From assembly GCA_024277255.1 (NCBI GenBank), contig JAJRVQ010000135.1:1-45212 (forward strand): DNA of 45,212 bases. Direction: 5' to 3'. Source of the DNA: Acidobacteriota bacterium. Its GTDB lineage: Bacteria; Acidobacteriota; Thermoanaerobaculia; Multivoradales; SZUA-115. A program made the translations under genes and the position numbers. Positions 34,283-43,565 of the stretch are shown in pieces (positions within the stretch are counted from its first letter, which is position 1; each line of letters opens with the position of its first letter). The notes beneath the pieces were generated by a model that saw nothing but the letters and a program-made list of their open reading frames with translations, was not told the DNA's origin and made no database searches.

Positions 34283-35498
34283 CGCGCGCTGCCTCTCCCA
34301 GCTGGCCCATCGCCTCTTCCAACTGCCGGTCGCTGAGGTAGGGCGCCGGGCCGAAGCGCAGGATGTGGCCGCGGTAGTCGGTGAGCACGCCACGGTCGCG
34401 CAGCGCGGCGTGGATCTCGCTGGCTCGCGGGGCTCTCAGGGCCAGAAAGCCGCCGAACTCGCTCAGCGGCGTGGTGCGGTCGCGGTCGATGACGGCCGGC
34501 GGTAGGTCGAGCTGATCGAAGAGATGGCAGAGCAGACCGATCTGATGCTGGCTGACCCGGCGCAGGAAGTCCGAAGTCAGCCCCTGCTCTTGCCAGAAGT
34601 CGAGGACCGCGGCGGCGCGGTAGTGGCTGGTAGGGTCGTAGGTGGCGCCGCCGAAGGCCGCGGCCCCGGGGGCGTAGGGTACTCGGTCCGGGCGGGCGCC
34701 GTCCGCCAGGGCGGAGAATTCGGCAAACCAGCCGGTGATGATCGGTCGGGGTTGGCGATGGGGCGGCACCCGCATCCAGCCGTTGCCCTCGCCCATTTGC
34801 AGGTACTTGTAGCCGCCGCCCACCAGATAGGCATCTTCGAGCCCGTGCGCCGCCAGCGGCAGCGGCACCACGCCGGTCGAATGGTAGGCGTCGACCAGCA
34901 ACTCGGCACCGTGGCGCCGGCAGGCGGCGGCGACGCGATCGAGGCCGCGGGCGATGCGACCGCTGGCGAAGAAGACGACGGAGGTGAGAACGGCCGCCGT
35001 GTGGTCGTCGACCTCGGCAGCCAGCCGCTCGGCGAGGGTCTCGTAGGGCTGCGCCGGCAAGCGCACGATCTTCAGCCAGCGCTCACCGGGTGACAGGTCC
35101 ACCTCGCTCAGCCGCGCCAGCTGGCGGCGAATGGAGTGGAACTCGCCGTCGGTGGTCACCAGCTTGCGTCGCTGCGCCAGGGGTAGGGTGGAGAGGAAGG
35201 GCACCAGCAAATCGTGGGTGCTGGCCGCCAGCGCGTAACTGCCGTCCTCATCCTGGTGGAAGGTGCGCAGGCCGTCGCGCACCCGATCGGCGGCGGCAAA
35301 GGCCCGCGCCCACTTCTCATCGACAAGTTCGGCGGCATCGGTGAAGGCGCGCAGCTGGCCATCGAGGGCGCGGTCCGGCCAGCCTTGATGCGAATGGCCG
35401 GTGAGCAGCAGACGCTCGCCGACACGAAACCGCGAGTAGTGAGCGGCCAGTGCGTTGGGGGTGCGGCGCAGATCGTCGAGCACGAGAGGGGCGGACAC
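34260..35498 (-). CDS. kynU: Kynureninase-like PLP enzyme
   Basis: PLP-dependent class V aminotransferase-fold enzyme, 412 residues. The PLP region has LLVDAYHSTGVVPLPL and the Schiff-base lysine in GGGYKYLQMGEGNGW, matching the SYKYLN-type lysine motif of kynureninases, and the C-terminal domain ends with GHILRFGPAPYLSD. The expected reaction splits L-kynurenine into anthranilate and alanine. It starts at GTG 35498, two bases after the tryptophan dioxygenase stop, so the pair is an operon; this context is the main reason for the specific call. The sequence is a divergent kynureninase, so a related PLP lyase remains possible. Its 3' end overlaps a vapC remnant on the opposite strand. Confidence 0.82.
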   Translation of the reverse strand: MSAPLVLDDLRRTPNALAAHYSRFRVGERLLLTGHSHQGWPDRALDGQLRAFTDAAELVDEKWARAFAAADRVRDGLRTFHQDEDGSYALAASTHDLLVPFLSTLPLAQRRKLVTTDGEFHSIRRQLARLSEVDLSPGERWLKIVRLPAQPYETLAERLAAEVDDHTAAVLTSVVFFASGRIARGLDRVAAACRRHGAELLVDAYHSTGVVPLPLAAHGLEDAYLVGGGYKYLQMGEGNGWMRVPPHRQPRPIITGWFAEFSALADGARPDRVPYAPGAAAFGGATYDPTSHYRAAAVLDFWQEQGLTSDFLRRVSQHQIGLLCHLFDQLDLPPAVIDRDRTTPLSEFGGFLALRAPRASEIHAALRDRGVLTDYRGHILRFGPAPYLSDRQLEEAMGQLGEAARATPPTAD

Positions 35499-35500
35499 GG

Positions 35501-36286
35501 TTAGAGTTCGGCCCGAATCGCCCACAGATCGGGAAAGAGGGAGGCGAAGAGGGTCGATTTCAGATACTCGACGCCGGCGCTGCCACCTGTGCCACGCTTG
35601 GTGCCGATGGTTCGCTCCACCATTTTGACGTGACGGTAGCGCCACTCTTGCAGCCCTTCGTCCAGGTCGACCATCTGCTCGCACACCTGCCGGCAGTGGG
35701 AGTCGTCCTTGTAGATCCGAACCAGGATCGCGCGCACCCGTTCGTCTTCGACCGGCGGTAGGGTGCGGTCGCGCTCCACGGCCGCCGCTGGGATCTCGTA
35801 GCCACGCAGCATCAGGAAGCGCAAGAAAGCCTCGTAGAGACTTGGTTCCGCCATGCGAGCCGAAAGCCGGGCGCGCTCGAGGCTGCCTTTGGGCGCCATG
35901 GCCAGCGCGGCCGGTCTGCGGTGGCCGAGGAAGAGTTCCACTTCCCGGAACTGGACCGATTGGAATCCACTGGCGCTGTCCAGCCGGTCGCGGAAGGAGT
36001 TGAACGAGACGGGTGTCATCGTCTCCAGGACGTCGATCTGCGCCACCATCGTCTTGAGGATCCTGAGGATTCGATGGAAGGTGGCATTCACCGTACCGAT
36101 CCGGTCGTTGAGCAGCGCTTCGCGCAGCAGCTCGAGTTCGTGCAGCTGCTGCTTGAACCACAGCTCGTAGACCTGGTGGATAATGATGAAGAGCATCTCG
36201 TCGTGCTCCGGCTCGTCGGACTGGGGCTGCTGCAAGGAGAGCAGCTCCTCCGTTTTCAGATAGCTGCCGTAGGTCTGAATGGTCAT
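35501..36286 (-). CDS. kynA: Tryptophan 2,3-dioxygenase
   Basis: Haem dioxygenase opening the indole ring of L-tryptophan to N-formylkynurenine, 261 residues as usual for bacterial TDO. Family blocks are [20 protein letters not shown] (distal His), [20 protein letters not shown], the proximal His in [16 protein letters not shown] and the substrate loop [12 protein letters not shown]. The start is ATG 36286, where similarity begins. It is the first gene of an operon with the kynureninase-like gene, and is divergent from the malic enzyme gene with 90 bases between starts. No formamidase gene lies between the two. Confidence 0.95.
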   Translation of the reverse strand: MTIQTYGSYLKTEELLSLQQPQSDEPEHDEMLFIIIHQVYELWFKQQLHELELLREALLNDRIGTVNATFHRILRILKTMVAQIDVLETMTPVSFNSFRDRLDSASGFQSVQFREVELFLGHRRPAALAMAPKGSLERARLSARMAEPSLYEAFLRFLMLRGYEIPAAAVERDRTLPPVEDERVRAILVRIYKDDSHCRQVCEQMVDLDEGLQEWRYRHVKMVERTIGTKRGTGGSAGVEYLKSTLFASLFPDLWAIRAEL

Positions 36287-36376
36287 GCGGTGAGTCTCAT
36301 GGTTGAACGGTGGGAGGCTATCATCGCGGGGGACGACGATAGTGTCCAAGCGCTGTTCACCGGTAGACTGCGATCT

Positions 36377-38668
36377 ATGAAAAAGATCTTTGATGAAGAG
36401 GCGTTGCGTTACCACGAGGAGGGGCGGCGAGGGAAAATCGAAGTCGTCCCCACCAAGTCCACAGTGACGCAACGAGACCTCTCGTTGGCCTACTCACCGG
36501 GAGTCGCGGTTCCCTGCTTGGAGATTGCGCGCAATCCGATCGATGTCTACCGCTACACGGCCAAGGGCAATCTTGTAGGGGTGATCAGCAACGGCACGGC
36601 GGTACTGGGGCTGGGAAATATCGGCGCTCTGGCTAGCAAGCCGGTGATGGAGGGCAAAGGAGTTCTGTTCAAACGTTTTGCCGATCTCGACGTCTTTGAC
36701 ATCGAGATCGACGAAGAGGATCCCGAGGCCTTCATCGCCACGGTAAAACGGCTGGAGCCGACCTTCGGCGCGATCAATCTCGAAGACATCAAGGCTCCGG
36801 AGTCGTTCGAGATCGAATCGCGTCTCCAGGCGGAGATGAACATCCCGGTCTTCCACGACGACCAGCATGGGACGGCGATCATCTCAGGAGCGGCCTTGCT
36901 CAACGCCTTGCAGCTGACCGGGCGCAAGATCGAGGAGGCGAAGGTCATCTTTTCGGGTGCCGGCGCGGCGGCGATCGGTGTCGCTCGGCTGTGGGTTCAG
37001 CTGGGCGTGCGCAAGGAGAACATGATCCTCACCGACTCGAAGGGAGTGATCTATCGCGGGCGCAGCGAGCGGATGGATCCGACCAAGGAAGAGTTCGCCG
37101 CCCACACCGACCGTAGAACCCTGGCCGAGGCGATGGCCGGTGCGGACGTGCTGGTCGGCCTGTCGGTGGCCGGCATCGTCAGCGCGGAGATGTTGCGCTC
37201 GATGGCTGCCGACCCGATCGTCTTCGCCCTCGCCAATCCCGATCCGGAGATCGGCTACGACGAAGCCAAGGCGGCGCGCCGGGATGTGATCGTCGCCACC
37301 GGCCGTAGCGACTATCCCAACCAGGTCAACAATGTACTCGGCTTTCCGTTCATCTTTCGCGGCGCGCTCGATGTGCGGGCGACTCAGATCAACGATCAGA
37401 TGAAGCTCGCCTGCGTTCATGCCCTGGCCGAATTGGCCAAGGAGGATGTGCCGGACTCGGTGCTCAAGGCCTACGATCGCAGCGAACTGCGCTTTGGCCG
37501 CGAGTATCTGATTCCCAAACCGCTCGACTCGCGGGTGCTCTTGCGGGTGCCGCCGGCGGTGGCCAGAGCGGCGATGAAAAGCGGCGTGGCTCAGCAACCG
37601 ATCGAAGACTTCCACGCCTACGAGCGCCGCTTGGAGCGGATCATCTCGCGGCGTCTCGATCTGATGCGCGATCTCAAGGATCGGGCGCGCTCGAACCCGA
37701 AGCGGGTGGTCTTTCCGGAAGGCGAGCACGAGAAGATCCTGCGTACCGCCAAGATCTTGGTCGATGAAGGAATCGCCCGTCCGATTCTGCTCGCTCGCCG
37801 GGAGAGGATTCTGCCGAGATTGGCCGAGCTGGATCTATCCGAGGAGGCGGTGGAGATCATCGAGGTTGCGGACGCCCGACGCAGCAAACGCTACGCGGCG
37901 GAGCTTCATCAGCGCCGCAGACGTGACGGCCTCACCCGGGAAGCGGCTCGCGACCGGATCCGCTCGAAAAACTACTTCGCAACCATGATGGTGGAGCTAG
38001 GAGAAGCCGACGGCTTGATCTCGGGGCTGACCCACAACTATAGCCACACCATTCGGCCGGCACTCGAAGTCATCGGCGTGGGGGCGGGCTTCCAGCGCGT
38101 CTCCGGAGCCTTCGTGCTGGCGCTCAAAGACCGAGTTCTCTTCCTGGCGGACACGACGGTCAATATCGAGCCCACGGCGCAAGATCTGGCCGAGATCGCT
38201 ATCCAGACGGCGCGGCTGGCGAAAAACTTCGTGCGACCGAGGGTGGCGATGATCTCCTTTTCCGATTTCGGCTCGAACACGCACCCTTCGGCTCGCCGCA
38301 TGCGGCGAGCTACCGCCATCGCCAAACAGCGGGCGGCCGAACTCTCCTTGGATATCGAGATCGATGGTGAGATGCAGGCCGATACGGCGATTGTGCGCTC
38401 GATCATGAAAGCCGACTACCCCTGGAGCGACCTGTCCGATGCGGCCAACGTCCTCGTCTTCCCGGAACTCAACTCGGCCAACGCTGCCTACAAACTGATC
38501 TGGGGACTGACCGATGCCGAGGCGATGGGGCCGATCTTGCTCGGCATGGCCAAGCCGGTCCACGTGCTCCAGCGCAGCGCCGAAGTGACCGACATCGTCA
38601 ACATGGCCACCTTCTGCGTCGTCGAGGCACAGATGCGCGGCAAGAGCGCCGATGAAATGGAAGGGTAA
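36377..38668 (+). CDS. maeB: NADP-dependent malic enzyme fused to phosphotransacetylase-like domain
   Basis: A 763-residue fusion matching the MaeB type. The N-terminal malic enzyme part (about 1-430) has [12 protein letters not shown], the metal site in NLEDIKAP and [11 protein letters not shown], and the nucleotide motif [13 protein letters not shown]. The C-terminal phosphotransacetylase-like part (about 440-763) begins [15 protein letters not shown] and is thought to be regulatory (acetyl-CoA binding) in E. coli MaeB. It decarboxylates malate to pyruvate with NADP reduction. With ppc at 14.3 kb it controls the C3-C4 node. It is divergent from the tryptophan dioxygenase operon; a hairpin follows at 38704. 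Confidence 0.95.
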   Translation: MKKIFDEEALRYHEEGRRGKIEVVPTKSTVTQRDLSLAYSPGVAVPCLEIARNPIDVYRYTAKGNLVGVISNGTAVLGLGNIGALASKPVMEGKGVLFKRFADLDVFDIEIDEEDPEAFIATVKRLEPTFGAINLEDIKAPESFEIESRLQAEMNIPVFHDDQHGTAIISGAALLNALQLTGRKIEEAKVIFSGAGAAAIGVARLWVQLGVRKENMILTDSKGVIYRGRSERMDPTKEEFAAHTDRRTLAEAMAGADVLVGLSVAGIVSAEMLRSMAADPIVFALANPDPEIGYDEAKAARRDVIVATGRSDYPNQVNNVLGFPFIFRGALDVRATQINDQMKLACVHALAELAKEDVPDSVLKAYDRSELRFGREYLIPKPLDSRVLLRVPPAVARAAMKSGVAQQPIEDFHAYERRLERIISRRLDLMRDLKDRARSNPKRVVFPEGEHEKILRTAKILVDEGIARPILLARRERILPRLAELDLSEEAVEIIEVADARRSKRYAAELHQRRRRDGLTREAARDRIRSKNYFATMMVELGEADGLISGLTHNYSHTIRPALEVIGVGAGFQRVSGAFVLALKDRVLFLADTTVNIEPTAQDLAEIAIQTARLAKNFVRPRVAMISFSDFGSNTHPSARRMRRATAIAKQRAAELSLDIEIDGEMQADTAIVRSIMKADYPWSDLSDAANVLVFPELNSANAAYKLIWGLTDAEAMGPILLGMAKPVHVLQRSAEVTDIVNMATFCVVEAQMRGKSADEMEG

Positions 38669-38703
38669 ACTGCCGGGGCGCAGCTTTTGGTATCCTACTT
38701 AGC

Positions 38704-38728
38704 AGAGGGCCGTGAACACCGGCCCTCT
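38704..38728 (+). terminator. Strong hairpin after maeB
   Basis: A 9-bp perfect stem (AGAGGGCCG/CGGCCCTCT) with a 7-base loop (TGAACAC) lies 35 bases after the maeB stop. Only a weak pyrimidine stretch (CCTT) follows, so termination is likely but not certain. Confidence 0.5.
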
Positions 38729-38836
38729 CCTTGCCACAATTCGACGACATCGCACCAAGGCGATCCGAGCCCCGTCCAAGGCCTCTGCCTGTTCTCGGAT
38801 TGGCGGGAGTGCGAGACTCCGAAGGAGGATTCGACC

Positions 38837-39466
38837 ATGAAGAAAATACTAGCCATCACCCTGTTGGCGGCACTGTGCGCCATCGTCCTGGCTCCGGCGG
38901 CCCAGGCGGCCGACCGCTCGAACAAGCCGCGCATCGCGGTGCTGGAGTTCAAGAACAAAGCGAACAGCCAGTACTGGTGGCACGGCGGCGGCCAGGCGAT
39001 GCAAGATGTCTTGGTCACCGAATTGGTCAAGAGCGGCAAATTTCGTGTCATCGATCGTGAACAACTGGCGGCCCTCATGCGTGAGAAGAACCTCTCGCTG
39101 TCCGGCGACATCGATCCTGCAACGGCCGTGCGCGCCGGCAAGTTGCTGGGAGTGCAGTATTTCCTCACCGGAGCTGTGACCGAATACGGCAAGATGGAAA
39201 GCGGCGTCCACGGCCGCAGAGTTAGAAAAATCCCCGGCTTCCGCGCCGGCAAGACCTCCTTCGTCGCCGCCGCCAACGCCAGACTGATCGACACCGAAAC
39301 CGGCGAGATCGTCTGGGCCGAAGAAGCGAGAAACGAAGACTCCCACATGAACCTCTCCATCGGCGGCTTCGGCGGCGGCGTCAAGAACGACCAAAGAATG
39401 TTCGACAAGGTCATGAAGCCGATCTGCTCAGAACTCGCCGCCAGCATCAAAGCAGCTGATCTGTAA
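38837..39466 (+). CDS. CsgG-like exported protein
   Basis: A 209-residue exported protein with a signal peptide (about 1-24, cleavage near AQAA) and no lipobox. The body matches the CsgG/curli-assembly-like fold (related to LpoB/FlgO-type periplasmic domains): PRIAVLEFKNKA, MQDVLVTELVKSGKFRVIDREQL, then AGKLLGVQYFLTGAVTEYG and ANARLIDTETGEIVWAEEA. It could act in secretion or outer membrane assembly; no csg partners are nearby. A very good ribosome site (GAAGGAGGA) precedes the start. Two tandem hairpin repeats follow the stop codon. Confidence 0.86.
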   Translation: MKKILAITLLAALCAIVLAPAAQAADRSNKPRIAVLEFKNKANSQYWWHGGGQAMQDVLVTELVKSGKFRVIDREQLAALMREKNLSLSGDIDPATAVRAGKLLGVQYFLTGAVTEYGKMESGVHGRRVRKIPGFRAGKTSFVAAANARLIDTETGEIVWAEEARNEDSHMNLSIGGFGGGVKNDQRMFDKVMKPICSELAASIKAADL

Positions 39467-39471
39467 TCTAA

Positions 39472-39580
39472 GGGGGCTCTCTCCGAGCCCCCTCTCGCGA
39501 AAAAACGTCGTTTTTCGCGATTCACCCCAAGCAGTCCGGCCTAACGGCCGGGCTCGGCCTCCCCGGGCGGCAAGCCGCCC
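39472..39580 (+). repeat. Modular three-hairpin repeat, copy C
   Basis: It starts six bases after the CsgG-like stop. Hairpin 1 (stem GGGGGCTC/GAGCCCCC, loop TCTCC, 39472-39492), hairpin 2 (stem CGCGAAAAA, loop ACGTCG, 39496-39519), box TTCACCCCAAGCAG, hairpin 3 (stem CCGGCC, 39536-39551). Against copies A and B the stems differ at paired positions that stay paired (for example GAC/GTC against CGC/GCG). An extra GC stem GGGCGG-CAAG-CCGCCC ends at 39580. Confidence 0.8.
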
Positions 39581-39588
39581 TTCCCCCG

Positions 39589-39691
39589 CCCGTTTGTTTA
39601 TGGGGACCTTTCTCGAAGGTCCCCTCAGACGAAAAAACGCGGTTTTTCGTCTTCACCCCTAACGAGTCCGGCCTAGTCGGCCGGGCTCGCC
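39589..39691 (+). repeat. Modular three-hairpin repeat, copy B
   Basis: In tandem with copy C. Hairpin 1 is 39602-39624, hairpin 2 is 39628-39651, the box CACCCCTAACGAG follows, and hairpin 3 is 39668-39684. It is nearly identical to copy A 19 kb away (100 of 103 bases by hand alignment; one difference before hairpin 1 and two in the loop of hairpin 3), which implies recent copying or gene conversion. Confidence 0.85.
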
Positions 39692-39823
39692 CGGAGGGCT
39701 CGCGCGCTGAGATAGGCGGTGGTGTTCCCGAGACGCGAAGCGGCCAGGTCGAGGTCTTCGGGGCAGGATCGAGGCAAGAGTCGAGCGCAGCGAGACGCGA
39801 GGCCTCCCCACACCCTCCCCCAA

Positions 39824-40113
39824 GAGGCGATCTCTCCCGCGTAGTGGCCTAAGGCAGCGGGCACCGCCTTGTGGAGGGCACGGATCGGCTCGCGAAGGAT
39901 CAGCGCCCGTGCGTGTCTGAACCCCAGAGAAGGGAGTGCTCGTTGGGGGGCAATCGCAAGAACCATGCTTCTTGCGATTGCGAGGGCTGCGCGACAGCCC
40001 CCAGAACAGCAAGGGTGGGGGTGTGGGTGGGCGCGGGCGCCCGTAGCGGGCCGACAAGGAGGGCAACCATCCCGCACGCGGCCGCCCGGCCACTACGCGG
40101 GAGAGATCGCCTC
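39824..40113. repeat. 290-bp element with perfect 26-bp inverted repeats
   Basis: A 26-bp sequence starting GAGGCGATCTCTCCCGCGTA at 39824-39849 recurs as its exact reverse complement at 40088-40113. The right arm ends four bases before the last codon of the pseudokinase gene. Copy E lies inside. The arrangement resembles a non-autonomous miniature element, but no clear target-site duplication is seen. Confidence 0.7.
39858..40000 (-). repeat. Modular hairpin repeat, copy E
   Basis: On the minus strand, downstream of the pseudokinase-TonB gene. Hairpin 1 (stem GGGCTG/CAGCCC, 39984-40000), hairpin 2 (12-bp stem CAATCGCAAGAA, 39951-39980; minus-strand loop GCATGG), box CCCCCCAACGAG, and a segment at 39858-39898 shared with copy D. 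The remaining sequence between 39692 and 40117 carries no gene that I can support. Confidence 0.7.
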
Positions 40114-40117
40114 GCCT

Positions 40118-42205
40118 CTACTCAAATTTGATGCGCAACGTCTTCCACATCTTCACCGCCACCCCTCGCTTGGTCGCCGGATCGAACTTGGCGGAGCGAG
40201 CGGCGGAGAGTGCGGCCTGGTCGAAGCCGAATCCGACCTTGGCTCCGGCCAGCTCGGCGCGAGTTACCTTGCCGTTCTCATCGACAAGAACGCGCACGGC
40301 GACCACCGCCTTTTTGTTGAGCTGCTGTGCCATCGCCGGGTAGCGCGGCCTGGGCGAACGGGTCATCTTGGGTCCGATGACGCCGGGGCCGGGAGTCACC
40401 AGCTCTCCTCGCCGTACCGGGTCGGGTTTGGCCACGGGAGGTTCCGGCTGGCTCTTTTCCTCGACCGGTGGCTGGGTGAGGGGTGGTGTCGATGCCGTAC
40501 CCTGCGCGGTTGGCTTGCCCGCGCCCTCAGTGGGGCTGCCAGCGGCTGCGCCGTTGCCAGTGCCGCCGCTCTCACCGGTGGGTAGCGCTCCGTTTGGCCC
40601 GCTGGAGGCTCCGTCGATGGTGGCATCGCTAGCCTCCGTGGCTTCGCTGGCGTCGGGTTCGCTCACCTCCGTGGTCGCATCCAGATCGGTCGCCGGATCG
40701 GTGGCGGCAGACAAGGCTGCGGCACGCTCTTTCTCTGCTCTGGCATTGAGTTGCGCTTCGTCGAGCGTGCGCTGCAGTTCGCGGATCCGTCTGTCGTACT
40801 CCGTGCGCAAGTTCGCTTCCATCGCGGCGGTCTTCTCGTCCAACATCAAGTCGAGCTGTTGGCGAAGAGTGTCGACTTCTGCCTGACTTTCGTCGTTGAG
40901 GAGCGGCTCTTCACCTGCGCCTTCGCTTTCGCCATCGGCCAGGGGGTTGAGAGTTTCATCGACCCCCAGCGCCGGTGGGGCTGCTTCGGTCGTCGCGGCG
41001 GCGATTTGCGTCTCGTCCGGCGCAGCGCTCTGCTTGGGGCGCAAGTACATCCAATAGACCGAGCCAAGAACGGCGATCAAAGCGATGGCGGCGGCGGCGA
41101 TCAACCCCTTCTTCTTGCCCGAGGAGGTGGCCACGGCGGTCGCTGCGATAGCGCCGGTGGCATTGCCGGCCTCGGTGCCGCTAGCCGGATCTTCGCGTTG
41201 CAGGCCGCTGTGGAGCAGGTCCAGCGGAATCGCCCTCGTGGCATGGCTGGGCATGCCTTCGACACTCTGCATGGTCAGTGTCTTTTCAACCTCCAGCTCC
41301 TCGCCTTCTCGCTCAATCTCGTCGCGGAAGAGGCTGTGCATGAAGAAGGCGAGGTTGAAGGTCGTGGGGCTCAGCTGTGCGTCGACCATCATCTTGGAAA
41401 GAGCTTTGTGCCAGGTCGCGGCGTCGGGCAGCCGCTCCTCGCTGGGCGCCAGACTCTTTTGGATCAATGCCGCCACTCCGGTCGGCAGCGCCGGCCGGCC
41501 GGACTCGCGCACGGTGTTTTCGACCACCGAAATATCGACGGTGCCGGCCGGAAGGGTGGCGCCGGTCAGTAGCTCGAAGAGGATGACGCCCAGGGAGTAG
41601 ACATCGTCGGCGCGGGAAAGCGGAGCACCGGCCACCGCTTCGGGTGACAGATAGCGGGTTACCGCCTCGCCGATCGGTCCGGCCGCTTGCGCGCGCAGGC
41701 TGGGCCCTGCCTCGAAACCGAGAATGCGGGTTTCGCCCTCGCTCGACAGCATCACCAGCTGAGGCAACAGGCAGCCGTGATAAATGCGTTGGTCGCGGAT
41801 CCTGCTCTCGTTCGCCACCGCCAGCCCGAGGGCCAGCCGTTCGGCGATCAACAGCGCGTGATCGGCGGGAATGGGGCTGCGCTTGGTGACCGCCTGCAAC
41901 ATCAGCGAGGCGAGGTCGGCGCCCGAGATGTAGTCGTAGGCGACAAAGGGGACATCCGCCACTCGACCGAGATCGATACCGGAGCCGATGTTCGGGCTCT
42001 TCAGGATCTCCTGAATCGGGCGCTGCGCTTCGAGACCTTGAGCGAGTTGCTCGGTATCGATGCCCTCGCCGTTGAAGACCCGCAGCAGTACCACTCGGTC
42101 CAACCCCTGCGGCCCCATTTTTCCAGCGCGGAACGTCTCACCGAGAGCGTCCTCCTGGAGTTTCTTGAGCAGCACGTAGCTGCCGAATTCCTCGCGTGTG
42201 TTCAT
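40118..42205 (-). CDS. Pseudokinase-TonB fusion membrane protein
   Basis: A 695-residue protein. Residues about 8-270 have a Ser/Thr-kinase-like fold (YLSPEAVAGAPLSRADDVYSLGVILFELLTG is clear), but catalytic elements are lost: the beta-3 lysine position reads VVLLRVF, the HRD loop is replaced by IYHGCLLPQL and DFG by ILGFEAG. One membrane helix (about 367-388) follows, then a coiled coil (about 425-510), a Ser/Thr/Pro-rich linker and a TonB C-terminal domain (about 605-695, PRYPAMAQQLNKKAVVAVRV and GFGFDQAALSAARSAKFDPA). It may pass a cytoplasmic signal to an outer-membrane partner. ATG 42205 has a ribosome site GGAGGT. Confidence 0.87.
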   Translation of the reverse strand: MNTREEFGSYVLLKKLQEDALGETFRAGKMGPQGLDRVVLLRVFNGEGIDTEQLAQGLEAQRPIQEILKSPNIGSGIDLGRVADVPFVAYDYISGADLASLMLQAVTKRSPIPADHALLIAERLALGLAVANESRIRDQRIYHGCLLPQLVMLSSEGETRILGFEAGPSLRAQAAGPIGEAVTRYLSPEAVAGAPLSRADDVYSLGVILFELLTGATLPAGTVDISVVENTVRESGRPALPTGVAALIQKSLAPSEERLPDAATWHKALSKMMVDAQLSPTTFNLAFFMHSLFRDEIEREGEELEVEKTLTMQSVEGMPSHATRAIPLDLLHSGLQREDPASGTEAGNATGAIAATAVATSSGKKKGLIAAAAIALIAVLGSVYWMYLRPKQSAAPDETQIAAATTEAAPPALGVDETLNPLADGESEGAGEEPLLNDESQAEVDTLRQQLDLMLDEKTAAMEANLRTEYDRRIRELQRTLDEAQLNARAEKERAAALSAATDPATDLDATTEVSEPDASEATEASDATIDGASSGPNGALPTGESGGTGNGAAAGSPTEGAGKPTAQGTASTPPLTQPPVEEKSQPEPPVAKPDPVRRGELVTPGPGVIGPKMTRSPRPRYPAMAQQLNKKAVVAVRVLVDENGKVTRAELAGAKVGFGFDQAALSAARSAKFDPATKRGVAVKMWKTLRIKFE

Positions 42206-42428
42206 TACCAGACCTCCGATCGGCTCCCCGAAAGCAGCCACCGCTTGCCCAACCTGTGACGGAAGAAGACCACTTTACCGCTTTTCGGTTTGGGCGTGCC
42301 AAATAAGAGGTCCGGTAAGCGATATGCGATCTGGACCTCTGCGGGTAGCTGTACCAACGCACAAGCGCAAGAACCGGGCGAAACCTTCTCGCCAAGACCG
42401 TGGCGAACTCGCCGGTGAGGGGGAAGGG

Positions 42429-43565
42429 CTAGTCCTGCCCTCGGGGGCTTGCGGCCTTGGCTTTGCGCTCCTCTGCCCAGCGCTCGCGCCAGTACCGGCG
42501 CTGCCAGCGTTGGACGTTGCGATTGTGCTCGGTCAGGGTGCGAGCGAAGACGTGGGTGCCATCGTTGCGGCTGACGAAGTAGAGGAACGGTTCGTCGGCC
42601 GGCGCGGCGGCGGCGAGTAGGCTGGCCAGGCCGGGAGAGGCGATCGGGCCGGGAGGCAGGCCGGGGTAGCGGTAGGTGTTGTAGGGCGAATCGAGCTGGA
42701 GGTCTGCGCGCCGCAGGTTGCCGTCCCAGTTGCCGCTGCGTTTGAGGGCGAAGATGATCGTCGGGTCGGCGTAGAGGGCGATGCCGCGGGTTAGCCGGTT
42801 GGCGTAGACGGCGGCCACCAGGGGGCGCTCAGCGGTGTCGCCTGCTTCCTTTTCGACGATCGAGGCCAGGATCACCAACTCGCGGCTGCCGACCAGCGGT
42901 CCGACTCGGATTCCGCGACTGCGTTGCTCTTCGAGCAGCGGTTCGACATCCTCTTCCCAGCGCTGGCGGAAGGTGCGCACCAGGGTGGCGACGATCTCCT
43001 CCTCGCCGGTGCCGCGAGCGAAGGCATAGGTGTCGGGGAAAAGATAGCCTTCGAGATCGTCGGCGGCGGGGTCGAGATCGAAGATCAGCGCCGGCGTGCG
43101 CATCGCGTCCAGGAAGGCTTGTCGATCGCCGAAGCCACTGCTCGCCAGGTGTTCGGCCGTCTCCTCGAGGGTCAGCCCTTCGATGATCGTCACCTTGTGG
43201 GTCAACACCCGGCCGGCGATGAGTTTGGCGAGAACTTCGGGGCCGGTGGCGCTGCCCTCGAAGGCATACTCGCCGGCGTGAAGCGGCGGATCGCCGAGGC
43301 GGTAGACCAGGTAGAGCCGCGCCAGGCGGGCGTCAGCGAGGACGTCGCTCTCTTCGAGCTGGCGCAAGATCTGGCCGGCACTCGAGCCCGGTGTGATGGT
43401 GACCCGGCGGGTTTCGGCGCCGGCCACCGGGTAGGCCGTGAAGAAATGGTCTTGGGCCCACAGCGCCGCCGCGGCGATCGCCAGCAAGGCGATCAGGCAG
43501 AGGGCGGCGACCGCCCAGGGCCAGTGCCGCCTGCGCTTGGCTCTGCCGGCGCCCGCTGAACTCAC
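42429..43565 (-). CDS. mltG: Endolytic transglycosylase MltG
   Basis: Inner-membrane lytic transglycosylase of the YceG/MltG family that cleaves nascent peptidoglycan, 378 residues. An N-terminal membrane helix (about 16-37) is followed by a LysM-like region and the catalytic domain: KVTIIEGLTLEETAEHLA, GYLFPDTYAF, the catalytic glutamate in LVILASIVEKEAG, DPTIIFAL, LDSPYNTYRYPGLPPGPIASPG and FVSRNDGTHVFARTLTEHN. It starts with GTG, overlapping the ruvX stop (43562-43565). The ruvX-mltG order is common in bacteria. Confidence 0.95.
   Translation of the reverse strand: MSSAGAGRAKRRRHWPWAVAALCLIALLAIAAAALWAQDHFFTAYPVAGAETRRVTITPGSSAGQILRQLEESDVLADARLARLYLVYRLGDPPLHAGEYAFEGSATGPEVLAKLIAGRVLTHKVTIIEGLTLEETAEHLASSGFGDRQAFLDAMRTPALIFDLDPAADDLEGYLFPDTYAFARGTGEEEIVATLVRTFRQRWEEDVEPLLEEQRSRGIRVGPLVGSRELVILASIVEKEAGDTAERPLVAAVYANRLTRGIALYADPTIIFALKRSGNWDGNLRRADLQLDSPYNTYRYPGLPPGPIASPGLASLLAAAAPADEPFLYFVSRNDGTHVFARTLTEHNRNVQRWQRRYWRERWAEERKAKAASPRGQD

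Noticed and set aside
35499..36161. N-terminal extension of the kynureninase-like frame into the tryptophan dioxygenase gene
   Set aside because: The extension is out-of-frame reading of the dioxygenase gene; the GTG two bases after its stop gives the normal N-terminus.
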